A DNA stretch of 64,000 nucleotides, taken from Culex pipiens pallens. Taxonomy: Eukaryota > Arthropoda > Insecta > Diptera > Culicidae. The notes beneath the pieces are model-generated. The model did not search any database. It was not told the origin of the DNA and saw only the letters and a program-made list of their open reading frames with translations. Positions 35,801 through 45,114 of the stretch are shown here, in pieces; position 1 is the first letter of the stretch, and each line of letters opens with the position of its first letter. A program made the translations under genes and the position numbers. Location: assembly GCF_016801865.2 (NCBI RefSeq), contig NC_068938.1:82224886-82288885 (forward strand), in the 5' to 3' direction.

Positions 35801-38800
35801 GGTTGTTCGGAAAATTTTCGCAAATTTCATCCAAAAAAACATAAAATATAGGATCTCTGGTTGCTGAGATACAGCAGATAAAAGAAAGTAAAACAGAATA
35901 ATTGTTGCAAAGTTGAAATTTTTCAAATTTCACTCGAACAGCCTCCCATTTTCTAATGCCAATCTCAGCAACTAATAGTTCAATTATTAATGTTAAATTA
36001 TGAAACATTTGTGAAATTGTCTGATCTGTTCGAAAAAATATTTCGAAATTTTGGAATCAAGACTGTAATTTCATAATACGGCTTAAAAATTTAATAATGG
36101 CCCTTTACATTATTCAATGTTACGGCCGTAATATGACTCAAAAAAAAGCGGGGGGTTTTTTATGAAACATAAAAAATACGGATTTTGGGAAATTGCATTT
36201 TTGTGATTTTATTTTAAATTCAGCAAAAAAATGTGTAGAATTTTCTTCTGAATACACTAAATCTATACCTAAAACTTTGCCGAAGACACCAAATCAATCA
36301 GAAAAATCGTTCCTCATGCAATTCAGATTCAGTGATACTTTTTCCTTCAAAATATTGGTGAACTTTGGTTTCATAGCCTTAGATATTTTCCCGGTGTAAT
36401 CAAGTTCCCGTTAAAGTGCGACGAATTGGATTATGAAGTAAGAAAATATAAAGTAATTCCATAGAACTTAATTTTACATTGTTTGATTTGGATGAAGTCG
36501 GGACCCGTGGTGTAGGGGTAAGCGTGGTTGCCTCCCACTCAGTCGGCCTGCGTTCGATCCCAGAAGGTCCCGGTGTCATTTTCCGAGACAGGATTTGTCT
36601 GATCACGCCTTCCGTCGGACGGGTTGAATGTTGGCACCGGTCTACACACAAAAAAATATTTCCGAATGTTACATCATTTATTCGCAATTCGCAATTTTCA
36701 GTGTAAGAACGGGCCTTGACCGATCTTATGCACTAGGTTCCCGACGAACACGCACTGCCCTTACACCTACATCTCACCCTTGCTCTGAGTCAGTACGAGT
36801 AACACGCTAGAACACGCTTTGAGTGTTCGTGCCAGGCATGCACACCTTCTTTTCTGGTTACGCATTTTAACTCGGCCTGGGGTGGTACATTCCGTAGGGT
36901 TTGATGAAAGAATAAGCACCTAACCATTTAAAGTGTACCTATCAACTTTCATTAAAGCAAAAACTGTTATATTTTTAGTTCGAATTCAAAAACTATTTGT
37001 TATTTTACTGTGTATTGTTTTCTCCTGAAATCTTTCCTAGTGTTGAGCCGTGTTTATATGTTGCTATTTCTTTTGTCGCGGTGTTTTGTTACAACTTTTG
37101 GTCCTAAGCATGTTATAAAAGTTTACCAAAAGTACAAAAGTAATATTTGTGTTAATCCTTTAACCATTCCATAAATTGAGTAAGGGCTCAAACCTCACTT
37201 GTTTGAAAAAAGGGTGAAGATTGAAAACAATAGACAGTAAAAGAGAATATATTTTGGCTTTAGCTCCGCCAACTCACACAGCAGTTGCCCCGACCCCTCT
37301 TCGATTTGCGTGAAACTTTGTCCTAAGGGGTAACTTTTGTCCCTGATCACGAATCTGAGGTCCGTTTTTTGATATCTCGTGATGGAGGGGTGGTACGACC
37401 CCTTCCATTTTTGAACATGCGAAAAAAGAGGTGTTTTTCAATAATTTGCAGCCTGAAACGGTAATGAGATAGAAATTTGATGTCAAAGGGACTTTTATGT
37501 AAAATTAGACGCCCGATTTGATGGACACTCAGAATTCCGAAAAATTGATTTTTCATCGAAAAAAAACACTAAAAATGTTTTAAAAATTCTCCCATTTTCC
37601 GTTACTCGAATGTAAAAATTTTTGAAACATGTCATTTTATGGGAAATTTAATGTACTTTTTGAATCTACATTGACCCAGAAGGGTCATTTTTTCATTTAG
37701 AACAACATTTTTCATTTTAAAATTTCGTGTTTTTTCTAACTTTGCAGGGTTATTTTTTAGAGTGTAACGATGTTCTACAAAGTTGTAGAGCAGACAATTA
37801 CGAAAATAATTATATAGACATAAGGGGTTTGCTTATAACCATCACGAGTTATTGCGATTTTACGAAAAAAAAGTTTTGAAAATGTTGGTCGTCGTTGATC
37901 ATGGCCGTTCATGGTGACCCGTGACAGACACGGACGACAAAACAAAGAGAAACGCAAAAAGTAACTTTTTAAAAACTTTTTTTCGTAAAATCGCGATAAC
38001 TCGTGATGTTTATAAGCAAACCCTTTATGTCTATATATCAAAATTTTTGTAATTGTCTGCTCAACAATGTTACACTCTAAAAAATAACCCTGCAAAGTTA
38101 GAAAAACACGAAATTTTGAAATGAAAAATTTTGTTCTAAATGAAAAAATGCCCCATCTGGGTCAATAAAGATTCGAAAAGTACATTAAATTTCCCATAAA
38201 ATAACATGTTCCAAATTTTTTTACTGTCGAGTAACGGAAAATGGGAGAATTTTTAAAACTTTTTTAGTGTTTTTTTCGATGAAAAATACGTTTTTTCGGA
38301 ATCCTGAGTACGCCATCAAATCGGGCGTCTAATTTTACATAAAAGTCCCTTTGGGGACCATCCGCAAACCACGTGGGCAACTTTTCCCGATTTCGTGTGA
38401 GTTGGTAAAGAATTACCCTTTTATAAAAATCAAGATTCAATAGTAAGAGAATGATGATTGTATTTTAAAGAATAAAAAAATGAGAAGCTGGATGTAGTAG
38501 ATGTAAAATTAGACAATAGTTAATAAATAGAGATATAAACAAGCTTAGATTATAGTAATGATAATTTATAGGACAGATAAAGAATTAGTCAAATAAATAA
38601 ATTCGCAATAAAATCAAAAACGATTAGGCAAATGATAAATAGACTTGATATTACTAGTACATTAAGGAAAAGTATATTTTTAAGGAAAAAAAACAAAGTT
38701 TGTTACAGCAGTATCAATTGGTAAAAAAGAATGGAAAAGCTTTGAGATAAGAGAATCAAAAGTTAGTAAAATCAAAATCAAATAATGGATATTAAATAGA

Positions 38801-40205
38801 AGAATCAGTGAAGAAGTGAGAATCAGTAGAGCAAAATAAAAATAGAAGATAGGTGGTAGTAAAATTCTGATACAGTCATCCCTCATATTCGGAACAGTTT
38901 ACAGATCGGCCAATATTTAAAAAATCATAGAAAATCGATAATTGAACATAATGATTCGCTTTTACCTTCATTTGAAAGCTGTTTTTGCGATCTTTCGAAT
39001 GCTGTATCGAACAACTGCAAATTTTATCGTTTTATATCAAGTTTTTGAAGAAAAACTTTGACCCTTGAAATCTACAAATTCGGAACACTTTTTTCTTACG
39101 ATGTAAACAATCTTTTTTATCGCTCCAGGGGTACATATTTTTAAAAAAATAATGACTTTGCACTCTGAAACCAATAAAAACTCATGCTTAGTAATGTTTT
39201 ATGAATGGTCTGCTAACTTTTTTTGTGAAAATATCAGTTAAATTCAGGTGTTCCACAATTGTGGGAGGCACAATAACATCCCACAATTATGGAACAGGCA
39301 ATTTGGAAGCAGCGTTTTGCTGCTCTGAATAAAATAGTCTCGAAATGCAGTTTTTTGTTTTAAAAGTACTACTTATATTAATGAAATAGCAAAAGAATGT
39401 CCAAATAAAGGTCCTAAAAATAGTAGGGTACACAGAAAAGATGCATTTGGCATGCTTTTGACAAATTATCACAAAAGTGTTCCGAATTTGTGGGTGTTCC
39501 GAATATGTGGGATGACTGTAGCTCGAGAAAAATACATGCAAATTCCTTATGTTTCAACGTATTTTTTTTTGTTTTTGTTTACATTTGTAGCACATTACTG
39601 AAAATCGTGTCTTAGTAAGAATCCATAAAAATGAAAGGGGTCGTAACGCCCCACTGTCACGAGATATCTAAAAATGGATTTCGAATTCGTGTTCAGGAAC
39701 CACAATTACCCTTTAGAGCAAAGTTTAACGGAAATCGCAGATGGGTCGGGTAACTGCTGTGTGTTTTTTTTTTTTTTTCATAGGAATGCATGAAGTTTTT
39801 TTCAAGAAATAACTCACCTATACCGCTCCCCCGACACCGGTATGGTGCTGCCCGTGTAGAACCGGTCACCGTTCCGAAAAAACCGCACCCGCTTCGCCTT
39901 CTTGGCCGGCGTCCGGCTGCTTGAGATCCGTTTCTTGAGTGTGCTGGACTTGTTGTGGATGCTGCCGTTTCCGCCACCATTGCCGCTGATCTCCAGGTCG
40001 ATCAGCTCCTTCTCCAGCTCGCTGTTGGAGCTCGTCCGGCTGTTGCTCCTGCTCAGCGTCGACGCCGTGTGGTTGCTCACCTCCATCCCGGTCGTCGTCG
40101 GCGGCGTCGTTTCGTTGTTCCGCCGTTGGCCAACGGGCGCTTCGTCGACGGTGTCCTCCTCCGGCCGCTGGAGGCCGGGTGGGCCTGCCACGGTCGTTAT
40201 TTCAA
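23572..40205 (-). CDS. DCLK: Doublecortin-like kinase (DCLK), eight exons, N-terminus outside or unseen
   Basis: Splicing the minus-strand exons 39818-40205, 32505-32741, 32321-32444, 31835-32252, 31679-31776, 31352-31618, 31137-31286 and 23572-23880 gives one frame of about 662 residues with consensus GT/AG borders and consistent phases. After a Ser/Thr-rich linker, DCX domain 1 starts near residue 104 ([15 protein letters not shown]). DCX domain 2 starts near 235 ([14 protein letters not shown]) and holds [12 protein letters not shown]. The kinase domain runs from about 381 to 638: [13 protein letters not shown] loop, ALKII lysine, [28 protein letters not shown] and [15 protein letters not shown]. 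All catalytic motifs are present. DCLKs bind and stabilise microtubules and phosphorylate Ser/Thr. The chain ends soon after the kinase core (RIISNLVY), so no long C-terminal autoinhibitory tail is visible. The first exon begins in mid-frame (phase), so at least one upstream exon was not found. Confidence 0.93.
24128..24235. repeat. Short hairpin repeat in the DCLK intron
   Basis: The words gctttttgggtgtttttt (from about 24162) and aaaaacacccaaaaagc (about 24202-24218) form an imperfect inverted repeat around ctcctgacggctg. A related hairpin lies at 27485-27641, so this is a small dispersed family. Confidence 0.5.
24810..25825. mobile_element. 1.0-kb fold-back element in the DCLK intron
   Basis: The termini cacagtgggcgaaatggaac and gttccatttcgcccattgtg differ at one position. 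Arms of about 460 bp extend inward to about 25270 and 25370 and are nearly complementary throughout, sharing phrases such as ggtccattttgccccaattc and tttgcggtgcaagtggtta. A ~100-bp loop is centred near 25320. No coding capacity. Confidence 0.85.
25826..27484. other. Intron DNA: pyrimidine tract and hAT-like end
   Basis: 26138-26222 is almost pure pyrimidine (C-run, then ctctctctctc and tttcccc tracts). At about 26253 caggcctatccaacgtccgg begins a sequence of hAT style with repeated ccggcccgcg words to about 26320. No matching opposite end was found, so it is a fragment. 26440-27480 is AT-rich and unremarkable. Confidence 0.45.
27485..27641. repeat. 157-bp hairpin repeat
   Basis: Left words ctctggagttttttt, ccaataaacca and gctttttgggtgttttt pair with right words tcaaaaacatgcaaaaagc, tggtttattgg and aaaaaactccag. 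It is related to the hairpin at 24128-24235 and abuts the inverted pair that starts at 27648. Confidence 0.6.
27648..28668. mobile_element. Left copy of a 1.02-kb element carrying a spliced-gene-like fragment
   Basis: The outer end is cactgaggaaaaagaatgta. The inner end, read inward, is cactcagaaaaaagtactgg, so each copy has its own imperfect terminal repeats (cataag words next to both). Inside, at about 27910-28330, is GC-richer sequence. It contains an ATG reading [10 protein letters not shown] (28015-28044), a consensus intron (GTAAATT...tattttAG, about 28045-28110), then coding-like pieces [18 protein letters not shown] and [20 protein letters not shown] in different frames. It looks like a captured, now frameshifted host gene fragment. 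The parent gene is not recognised. Confidence 0.75.
28669..29368. other. Spacer between the inverted pair
   Basis: About 700 bp of unrelated, AT-rich repeat-like DNA separates the two inverted copies. It contains no open frame of interest. Confidence 0.6.
29369..30385. mobile_element. Right, inverted copy of the 1.02-kb element
   Basis: This is the reverse complement of 27648-28668 with only a handful of differences seen by eye: single bases such as agatattc/agaaattc and gtttcgg/gttccgg, and a 4-base indel in a tatata tract. Identity therefore appears above 99%. Together the two arms could form a hairpin of about 1 kb in any transcript spanning 27.6-30.4 kb, including DCLK pre-mRNA. Confidence 0.8.
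30634..31065. mobile_element. 432-bp MITE with 4-bp target duplication (copy 1)
   Basis: The left end ctgccgttctacgcataatt and right end aattatgcttagaacggcag are terminal inverted repeats. Flanks on both sides read CATA, a 4-bp target duplication. Internal copies of ttctacgcataattgtccc occur as well. No ORF. Its partner at 41049-41480 is exactly the same length but inverted. Confidence 0.85.
31137..31286 (-). CDS. DCLK: DCLK exon: kinase activation segment
   Basis: 50 codons from [20 protein letters not shown] through [20 protein letters not shown], holding the DFG and APE motifs. Borders are gcag before GTTGAACTGG and gaagGTAAGT. Confidence 0.93.
31352..31618 (-). CDS. DCLK: DCLK exon: kinase N-lobe to catalytic loop
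   Basis: 89 codons from [19 protein letters not shown] through [10 protein letters not shown]. It contains the helix-C glutamate ([10 protein letters not shown]) and the catalytic HRD aspartate. Borders are ttccag before GGTCACTACC and ctgGTGGGT. Confidence 0.93.
31679..31776 (-). CDS. DCLK: DCLK exon: glycine loop and catalytic lysine
   Basis: 98 nt encoding [20 protein letters not shown] and [13 protein letters not shown]. Borders are cattccag before GTGACGG and caagGTATTC. It starts and ends in phase with its neighbours. Confidence 0.92.
31835..32252 (-). CDS. DCLK: DCLK exon: second DCX domain and linker
   Basis: 418 nt from [20 protein letters not shown] through [15 protein letters not shown], then a basic linker ([17 protein letters not shown]) to [12 protein letters not shown] at the kinase boundary. 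Borders are gctacag before ATTCTCC and attgGTTTGT. Confidence 0.93.
32321..32444 (-). CDS. DCLK: DCLK exon: inter-DCX linker and start of DCX2
   Basis: 124 nt encoding [20 protein letters not shown] and on to [14 protein letters not shown]. Borders are ttgcag before ACTAATACG and aaagGTAGTA. Confidence 0.92.
32505..32741 (-). CDS. DCLK: DCLK exon: most of DCX domain 1
   Basis: 237 nt encoding [20 protein letters not shown] and on through [20 protein letters not shown] and [18 protein letters not shown], the core of the first ubiquitin-like DCX fold. Borders are ccaccag before GTCATTCG and ctagGTGAGG. Confidence 0.93.
32886..33300 (+). mobile_element. Full-length dimeric tRNA-derived SINE in the DCLK intron
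   Basis: Two tRNA-like modules are present. The first, from gggaccgtggtgtaggggta, has a B box gggttcgatcc and acceptor-like ends gggaccg/ggtccc, and its anticodon-arm region (ctctcac) suggests a tRNA-Glu(CTC) ancestor. The second, near 33100-33170, has the hairpin ttggactcacaatccaa and a B box gttcgaatccc. Between them lies gtcggatggggaagtaaatg, also found in the SINE at 10706. The 3' end is a ttttga-type tail. It is flanked by a 12-bp target duplication, aggttacagctt. The layout recalls TWIN, a dimeric SINE described from Culex; identity to it is unchecked. Confidence 0.85.
33447..35064. mobile_element. 1.6-kb fold-back element (family A, copy 1)
   Basis: The termini agagcaattccagctcaaat and attgagctggaattgctct are complementary. 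Arms of about 660-700 bp pair through phrases such as gaccctctccgatttcaatg and acatgttatcctaggcctat, meeting near 34250. It is the same family as 58269-59645. No ORF with coding character. Confidence 0.85.
35065..36496. other. DCLK intron DNA, decayed repeats
   Basis: AT-rich DNA without gene signal. 36210-36390 carries the phrase ttgccgaagacaccaaatc, which recurs in several repeat families across the window. Confidence 0.5.
36497..36660 (+). mobile_element. Partial SINE with the Glu-like head
   Basis: cgggacccgtggtgtagggg and gttcgatcccagaaggtccc match the first module of the SINE at 32886. The body gatcacgccttccgtcggac and tgttggcaccggtcta also match. The second module is absent, so this is a truncated or monomeric copy. 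Confidence 0.8.
37263..38418. mobile_element. 1.2-kb fold-back element (family B, copy 1)
   Basis: The left end ctccgccaactcacacagca and right end cgtgtgagttggtaaagaat enclose arms pairing around about 37890. Shared phrases are cccattttccgttactcga and caaacccctta-type words. Sequence resembling another repeat (ggggaccatccgcaaaccac) replaces part of the right arm. It is the same family as 41521-42836. Short frames inside are artefacts. Confidence 0.8.
38873..39518. mobile_element. 646-bp TIR element with TA duplication
   Basis: The ends cagtcatccctcatattcgg and ccgaatatgtgggatgactg are terminal inverted repeats, and TA lies immediately outside both. The phrase attcggaac recurs internally. No transposase ORF, so it is a Tc1/mariner-like MITE by target site. 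Confidence 0.8.
39636..39763. repeat. Family B fold-back fragment
   Basis: ggggtcgtaacgccccactg through gtcgggtaactgctgtgtg is a diverged copy of one end of the family B fold-back elements, immediately beside a T-run next to a DCLK exon. Confidence 0.65.
39818..40205 (-). CDS. DCLK: DCLK first exon seen: Ser/Thr-rich linker and start of DCX1
   Basis: 388 nt starting in mid-codon after acceptor ttccgcag, encoding [20 protein letters not shown], a Ser/Arg-rich stretch ([19 protein letters not shown]), a glycine/asparagine patch, a basic segment ([16 protein letters not shown]) and [17 protein letters not shown] of DCX1. The donor is atagGTGAGT. The reading phase requires an upstream exon that I could not identify. 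Confidence 0.9.
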
Positions 40206-41048
40206 CTGCGGAAAAGAAGAAAAAGACGGAGTTTCATTAGTGTCTCGATTGCAGTTTTTACGTAACAAGCTCGGTGCTCGATAGTAAATTCACATCGTGC
40301 CCGGTTGTCATTTGATATATGCAACTGGAGCAAATCATCAACACTTCGTTTGCAAAAATCTCGGACACGTACTGGGGGCAACGACGTAACTGTGGCCATC
40401 CATGTCCCGCTCGGCAAAGTCAGGGTGACTGTAATGACATTAGGGTGACAAGAGAGATGTTCGCTATTCCAAATGAATCGTTGCGTCTCGTCACCCTAAC
40501 AGTGCCATCTTCACGTAAATGATTCAACCATATACTGACAGTGCCTGATTGATATTATTATTTTTACCGACACTTTTACTTTCGCTCCAAATACGACGAC
40601 GACGACGACGACACCTTGGCCAAACAAATTGGCGGAACCTCGTCGGTAGGGCAGTGTCACGCAAACTCGGGGCCAACCCGCGTGGTGGAACCCATAATGA
40701 TGAGTTTGTTAAGTTTTAGTAGGTAAGTATATGGACGTGGGGAAGTGCTGGAAATCGAAAAAAAACAGATCCGCAAATGACCGCACAGTAGCGCATGGTT
40801 TTGAGGCAATGTGCGAAATTATAGCGGTTGGGAAATTAGTGAAAGGAACAGTTTTTTTTTCTCATGCTAAGTGGGATGATGAATGATTTTGCTGAGTTTG
40901 GAGGTGTTAAAAATAATTAAGTTTTTTCGCTTGTTGGCATCCGCGATCGGTCTATCTTAACTCACAAGTTAAAAAAGGAAATCAATGAACCTTATTATGT
41001 CTATTTTATACGTTCAGATGTAATTATTTTAGTTTTTTGACAGCTAAT
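40206..41048. other. DCLK upstream intron DNA
   Basis: Mostly non-repetitive. It includes a (gac)n trinucleotide run near 40593-40612 and a pair of inverted agggtgac/gtcaccct words between 40428 and 40498. No exon could be supported, although one coding the DCLK N-terminus must lie on this side. Confidence 0.4.
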
Positions 41049-41480
41049 CTGCCGTTCTACGCATAATTGTCCCATGTCAGTTTTTGACGATTTTGACTTT
41101 ATGACATTTTTAAGTTTAGTCTGATGTGTACTTTAAGAAAAACATATAAAATCTGGAACTTTGTTCGGAAACTCATCAAAAACAACACCAAGTCTGTTTG
41201 TCCCATAGTTGAACTTCTACGCATAATTGTCCCACCAAGTATTTTCTTACACGGAATCATTAGTTTTACTAAGCATTATGCCTTGTTTACCTGTTGTATA
41301 GTAAGAGGATCACAAATAAGGGTGATAAACTGCTAACTGGGGCGATTAGGGACACATAGGGCGAATAGGAACCCACGGGACAATTATGCGTAGAAACACA
41401 GAAATCGGTCGAAAAATTTCAATCTCGTTTTTCTCAGTTGCACTTTTTTGAACATGGGACAATTATGCGTAGAACGGCAG
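41049..41480. mobile_element. 432-bp MITE with 4-bp target duplication (copy 2, inverted)
   Basis: It has the same termini as 30634-31065 (ctgccgttctacgcataatt / aattatgcgtagaacggcag) and exactly the same length, in opposite orientation. It is flanked on both sides by TAAT, again a 4-bp duplication. No ORF. Confidence 0.85.
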
Positions 41481-41520
41481 TAATTCTGTCATAAAATTTG
41501 TCAAAACATGATTTGTTATT

Positions 41521-42836
41521 GGGTAATTCTATACCAACTCACACGAAATCGGGAAAAGTTGCCCCGACCCCTCTTCGATTTGCGTGAAACTTTGTCCTAA
41601 GGGGTAACTTTTGCCCCTGATCACGAATCCGAGGTCCGTTTTTTGATATCTCGTGACGGAGGGGCGGTACGACCCCTTCCATTTTTGAACATGTGAAAAA
41701 AGAGGTGTTTTTCAATAATTTGCAGCCTGAAACGGTGAGATAGAAATTTGGTGTCAAAGGGACTTTTATGTAAAATGAGACGCCCGATTTCATGGCGTAC
41801 TCAGAATTCCGAATAAACGTATTTTTCATCGAAAAAAACACTAAAAAAAATTTAAAAATTCTCCCATTTTCCGTTACTCGACTGTAAAAATTTTTGGAAC
41901 ATGTCATTTTATGGGAAATTTAATGTTCTTTTCGAATCTACATTGTCCCAGAAGGGTCATTTTTTCATTTAGAACAAAATTTTTCATTTTAAAATTTCGT
42001 GTTTTTTCTAACTTTGCAGGGTTATTTTTAGAGTGTAACAATGTTCTACAAAGTTGTAGAGCAGACAATTACAAAAATTTTGATAAATAGACATAAGGGG
42101 TTTGCTTATAAACATCACGAGTTATCGCGATTTTACGAAAAAAAAGTTTTGAAAAAGTTACTTTTTTCGTTTCTCTTTGTTTCGTCGTCCGTGTCTGTCG
42201 CGGGTGACCATGAATGGCCATGATCGATGACGACCACCGATAACTCGTGATGTTTATAAGCAAACCCCTTATGTCTATTTATCAAAATTTTTGTAATTGT
42301 CTGCTCTACAACTTTGTAGAACATTGTTACACTCTAAAAAATAACCCTGCAAAGTTAGGAAAAAAAAAATTTTAAAATGAAAAATTTTGTTCTAAATGAA
42401 AAAATGACCCTTCTGGGACAATGTAGATTCGAAAAGTACATTAAATTTCCCATAAAATGACATGTTCCAAAAATTTTTACAGTCAAGTAACAGAAAATGG
42501 GAGAATTTTTAAAACTTTTTTAGTGTTTTTTCGATGAAAAATACATTTTTTCGGAATACTGAGTACGCCATCAAATCGGGCGTCTAATTTTACATAAAAG
42601 TCCCTTTGACACCAAATTTCTATCTCATCACCGTTTCGGGCTGCAAATTATTGAAAAACACCTCTTTTTTCACATGTTCAAAAATGGAAGGGGTCGTACC
42701 GCCCCTCCGTCACGAGATATCAAAAAACGGACCTCGGATTCGTGATCAGGGACAAAAGTTACCCCTTAGGACAAAGTTTCACGCAAATCGAAGAGGGGTC
42801 GGGGCAACTGCTGTGTGAGTTGGCGGAGAATTACCC
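41521..42836. mobile_element. 1.3-kb fold-back element (family B, copy 2)
   Basis: It begins gggtaattctataccaactc and ends gagttggcggagaattaccc, with TATT on both outer sides. Arms of about 650 bp pair around about 42190. Relative to copy 1 the subterminal blocks are exchanged left to right (gaaatcgggaaaagttgccc here is on the left), so the two copies are in opposite orientation. Confidence 0.85.
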
Positions 42837-43619
42837 TATTATTTTTGTCAGGCCAATTGAAATCTGCAGTATAAGTATCAGAAGGCAAATAAAAATAAAT
42901 ATTGCAAAATGATTTTTTCCACGTAAGTGTTACATTTAGTGTACAAATACCGTAAAACGGGGTGACTTTGATAGGTTTGCGATTTTTCCGCAAAATGAAG
43001 AGTACAATTAAAATACGTACGGAATTGTTTAGAATCATACTGACCGTGGTAGAGAAGTGTTCAAAGTACCTTAAAAAAACTTTTCATCAAATTTTGAAAA
43101 GTTTTAAACTTCTCAAAGTGTCATGATTTTCTCAATGATCATTATTTTGAATCGGATAACGGAATACATTTTCTGATTTTTTGTGCATTTTTTCACTAGC
43201 AGAAGGTTAAATATGTTTGTAAAAAATCTCCAAATTTATAGGCAATTTCAGTTGAACAAATTTCATGTAAAATGTGAAAACTTGTGATTCGTGCTTCGAA
43301 TTCAGTATAAATCGATAATTTTATAAACAAAACTTCCAAATTTACACAATTTTTTGCTGTGTAGGCCAGAACGCAAAAATAAGTTGAAAATGGATTTTCA
43401 GGAAATTGGTAATGATAATTTTACATATAACCCCAAAATATTACCAAAAATCGCTATTTTGACTATTTTGCTCAATTCTGAGGACAGATTCAGATTCAGC
43501 GGGCAAAATTACATGGAAAAACATATAGTTGGACAATTTTCAAAATTCTTTAGGGTGGTCCCATAAATTTTTCCCTTATAAAAAATACATTTTCAAATGA
43601 AAGTTTAAAATAAAAACCC
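42837..43619. other. Intergenic DNA with a repeat end
   Basis: taccgtaaaacggggtgact near 42948 looks like the end of another TIR repeat, but its mate is not visible. The rest is AT-rich without gene signal. Confidence 0.4.
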
Positions 43620-44004
43620 CTGACAAATTCTCTACCAAACCGGAAATGGAATTTATTTGTATGTTTTTATTTGGCTCAAACTTTGTGGGGGCCTTCCCTA
43701 TGACCAAAAAAGCTATTTTGTGTCATCGGTTCAAGTCTACAAGTCTCCACACAATTTTGGCAGCTGTCCATACAAAAATGGTACGTAAATATTGAGTGAA
43801 TTTACTGATCAATTTGGTGTCTTCGGCAAAGTTGTAGGTATTGATGAGTACTATTGAGAAAAAATAGGTACACGGGAAAAAATGCCGTCTTTTTAATTAT
43901 TGAGTTTTATAAAACTCAATTTCCCAAAATACGTATTTTTTTATTTTCGAGATTATATGTTTTTGGGGACAAAAACCCGCAACTTTTAGCTATAGAGAAG
44001 TATG

Positions 44005-45114
44005 TGTGTGTGTGTATGTGTGTATGCAACCAACCAATCGGGACCACGCGGTCGCTTCTTACAAATTGAGTTGTTTCCATGTATTTTAGATTTTGAATCT
44101 TATACATGCAAATAACTCGCATAGGCATTTGGCAGGTGTTAGCTCTGCCGAGCTTCGGTGACCCATTTCTACGCAGGCTAGCCGTGCGCGAGGTACTTCA
44201 GCTTGAATCGACAAGCCCCGCCCTAAAGAACGTTTGCATCAATCGGATTCAAACGTTATTTAGCACTTCCGAGTCCTTGTCAAATGGACAAAGACCCAGC
44301 ACGTATATAGGTTATAGTAGTAGTATTCCTAATTCTACCAATCCAAAGGATGGGGGATCGAACCCCGGTTCGAGCGACTTTGATGTTTCGTTCATGTTTA
44401 GAGTTTCAAAAATTCATATTTCCTGATCTTTCTCGTTTGGAGCAGATGGGAATCGAACCCAGGATCATTCGCTTACAAAGCGAGCACCGTAACCAGTCAG
44501 TCACGGCTGCTCCATATTTTCAATTGGAAGTTTCTCACCCGAAAAGCAGCATCATCCGTCAAACCGGCAGCGATTACATTCACTATTTCGTCACGAATCC
44601 GGCGACTTCTCGAGCCGCCTGCATTTTGAGCCGCTCAGAAATCGAGCCGCCAATCTCAGCAAACGTTGCCTACTCCCGTCCCCTTCACTCACTACTCAAC
44701 TCCATCAACATTTTCCTCAGCAATTTTCACAACTTTACAACAATAAAAACTTGGAAAATCCACCCATTTTTCTCTTAAAGGGCACCTCCTGTATCGGCAG
44801 AAATTTCTGACCAAAATTTAACAAATGGCTTCAAAAAACTCCGCTCGGTGACCGAGATTTCTCATCAAAGTGTCACTTCTTCACAACACCCAAATCACAT
44901 GAAAACCTGCAAAAATCCGTCTGAATTCTTGTACCACTCAAAACCACTACACTACCGAAAGAACTTCTCACGGAACTGTCCCGCCGGAAAGTCTAAAAAT
45001 CGCGAACCGTAAAACGTCACGATGAAAAATTCGAAACGAGGAGAAATCAAAAAGAAAACGCGGAGCGCAAATTCTTGTCAACCAACCGCGACCAAGGATT
45101 GCTGCGATCTCTCC
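44005..45114 (-). mobile_element. Composite retroposon: unknown 5' part plus tRNA-like SINE, 21-bp target duplication
   Basis: A 21-bp direct repeat (ttttagctatagag...agtatg) sits at 43984-44004 and again at 45115-45135, and related uninterrupted repeats lack the insert. Read on the minus strand, the insert starts ggagagatcgcagcaatcct, continues about 600 bp with no known homology, then a tRNA-like unit (44439-44513) and a SINE body with a second gttcgatccc motif. It ends in a CA-rich tail (complement of the tg repeat at 44005-44026). Long target duplications are the mark of LINE-driven insertion. Confidence 0.8.
44439..44513 (-). repeat. tRNA-Thr-like unit of the SINE
   Basis: 75 bases fold as a tRNA cloverleaf: acceptor ggagcag/ctgctcc (7 of 7 pairs), D-arm ccgtgactgactggttacgg, anticodon arm ctcgctttgtaagcgaa (loop tttgtaa, anticodon TGT) and T-arm tgggttcgattccca. 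I treat it as a SINE head because it is embedded in a retroposed unit and continues into a SINE body. As a functional tRNA gene it is doubtful. Confidence 0.7.

Noticed and set aside
44439..44513. Functional tRNA-Thr(TGT) gene
   Set aside because: The cloverleaf is good, but the unit is inside a retroposed segment with a target duplication and runs into a SINE body. I call it a SINE head.
44350..44778. 142-aa plus-strand frame
   Set aside because: It spans the SINE and tRNA-like unit of the composite retroposon and has no coding character.
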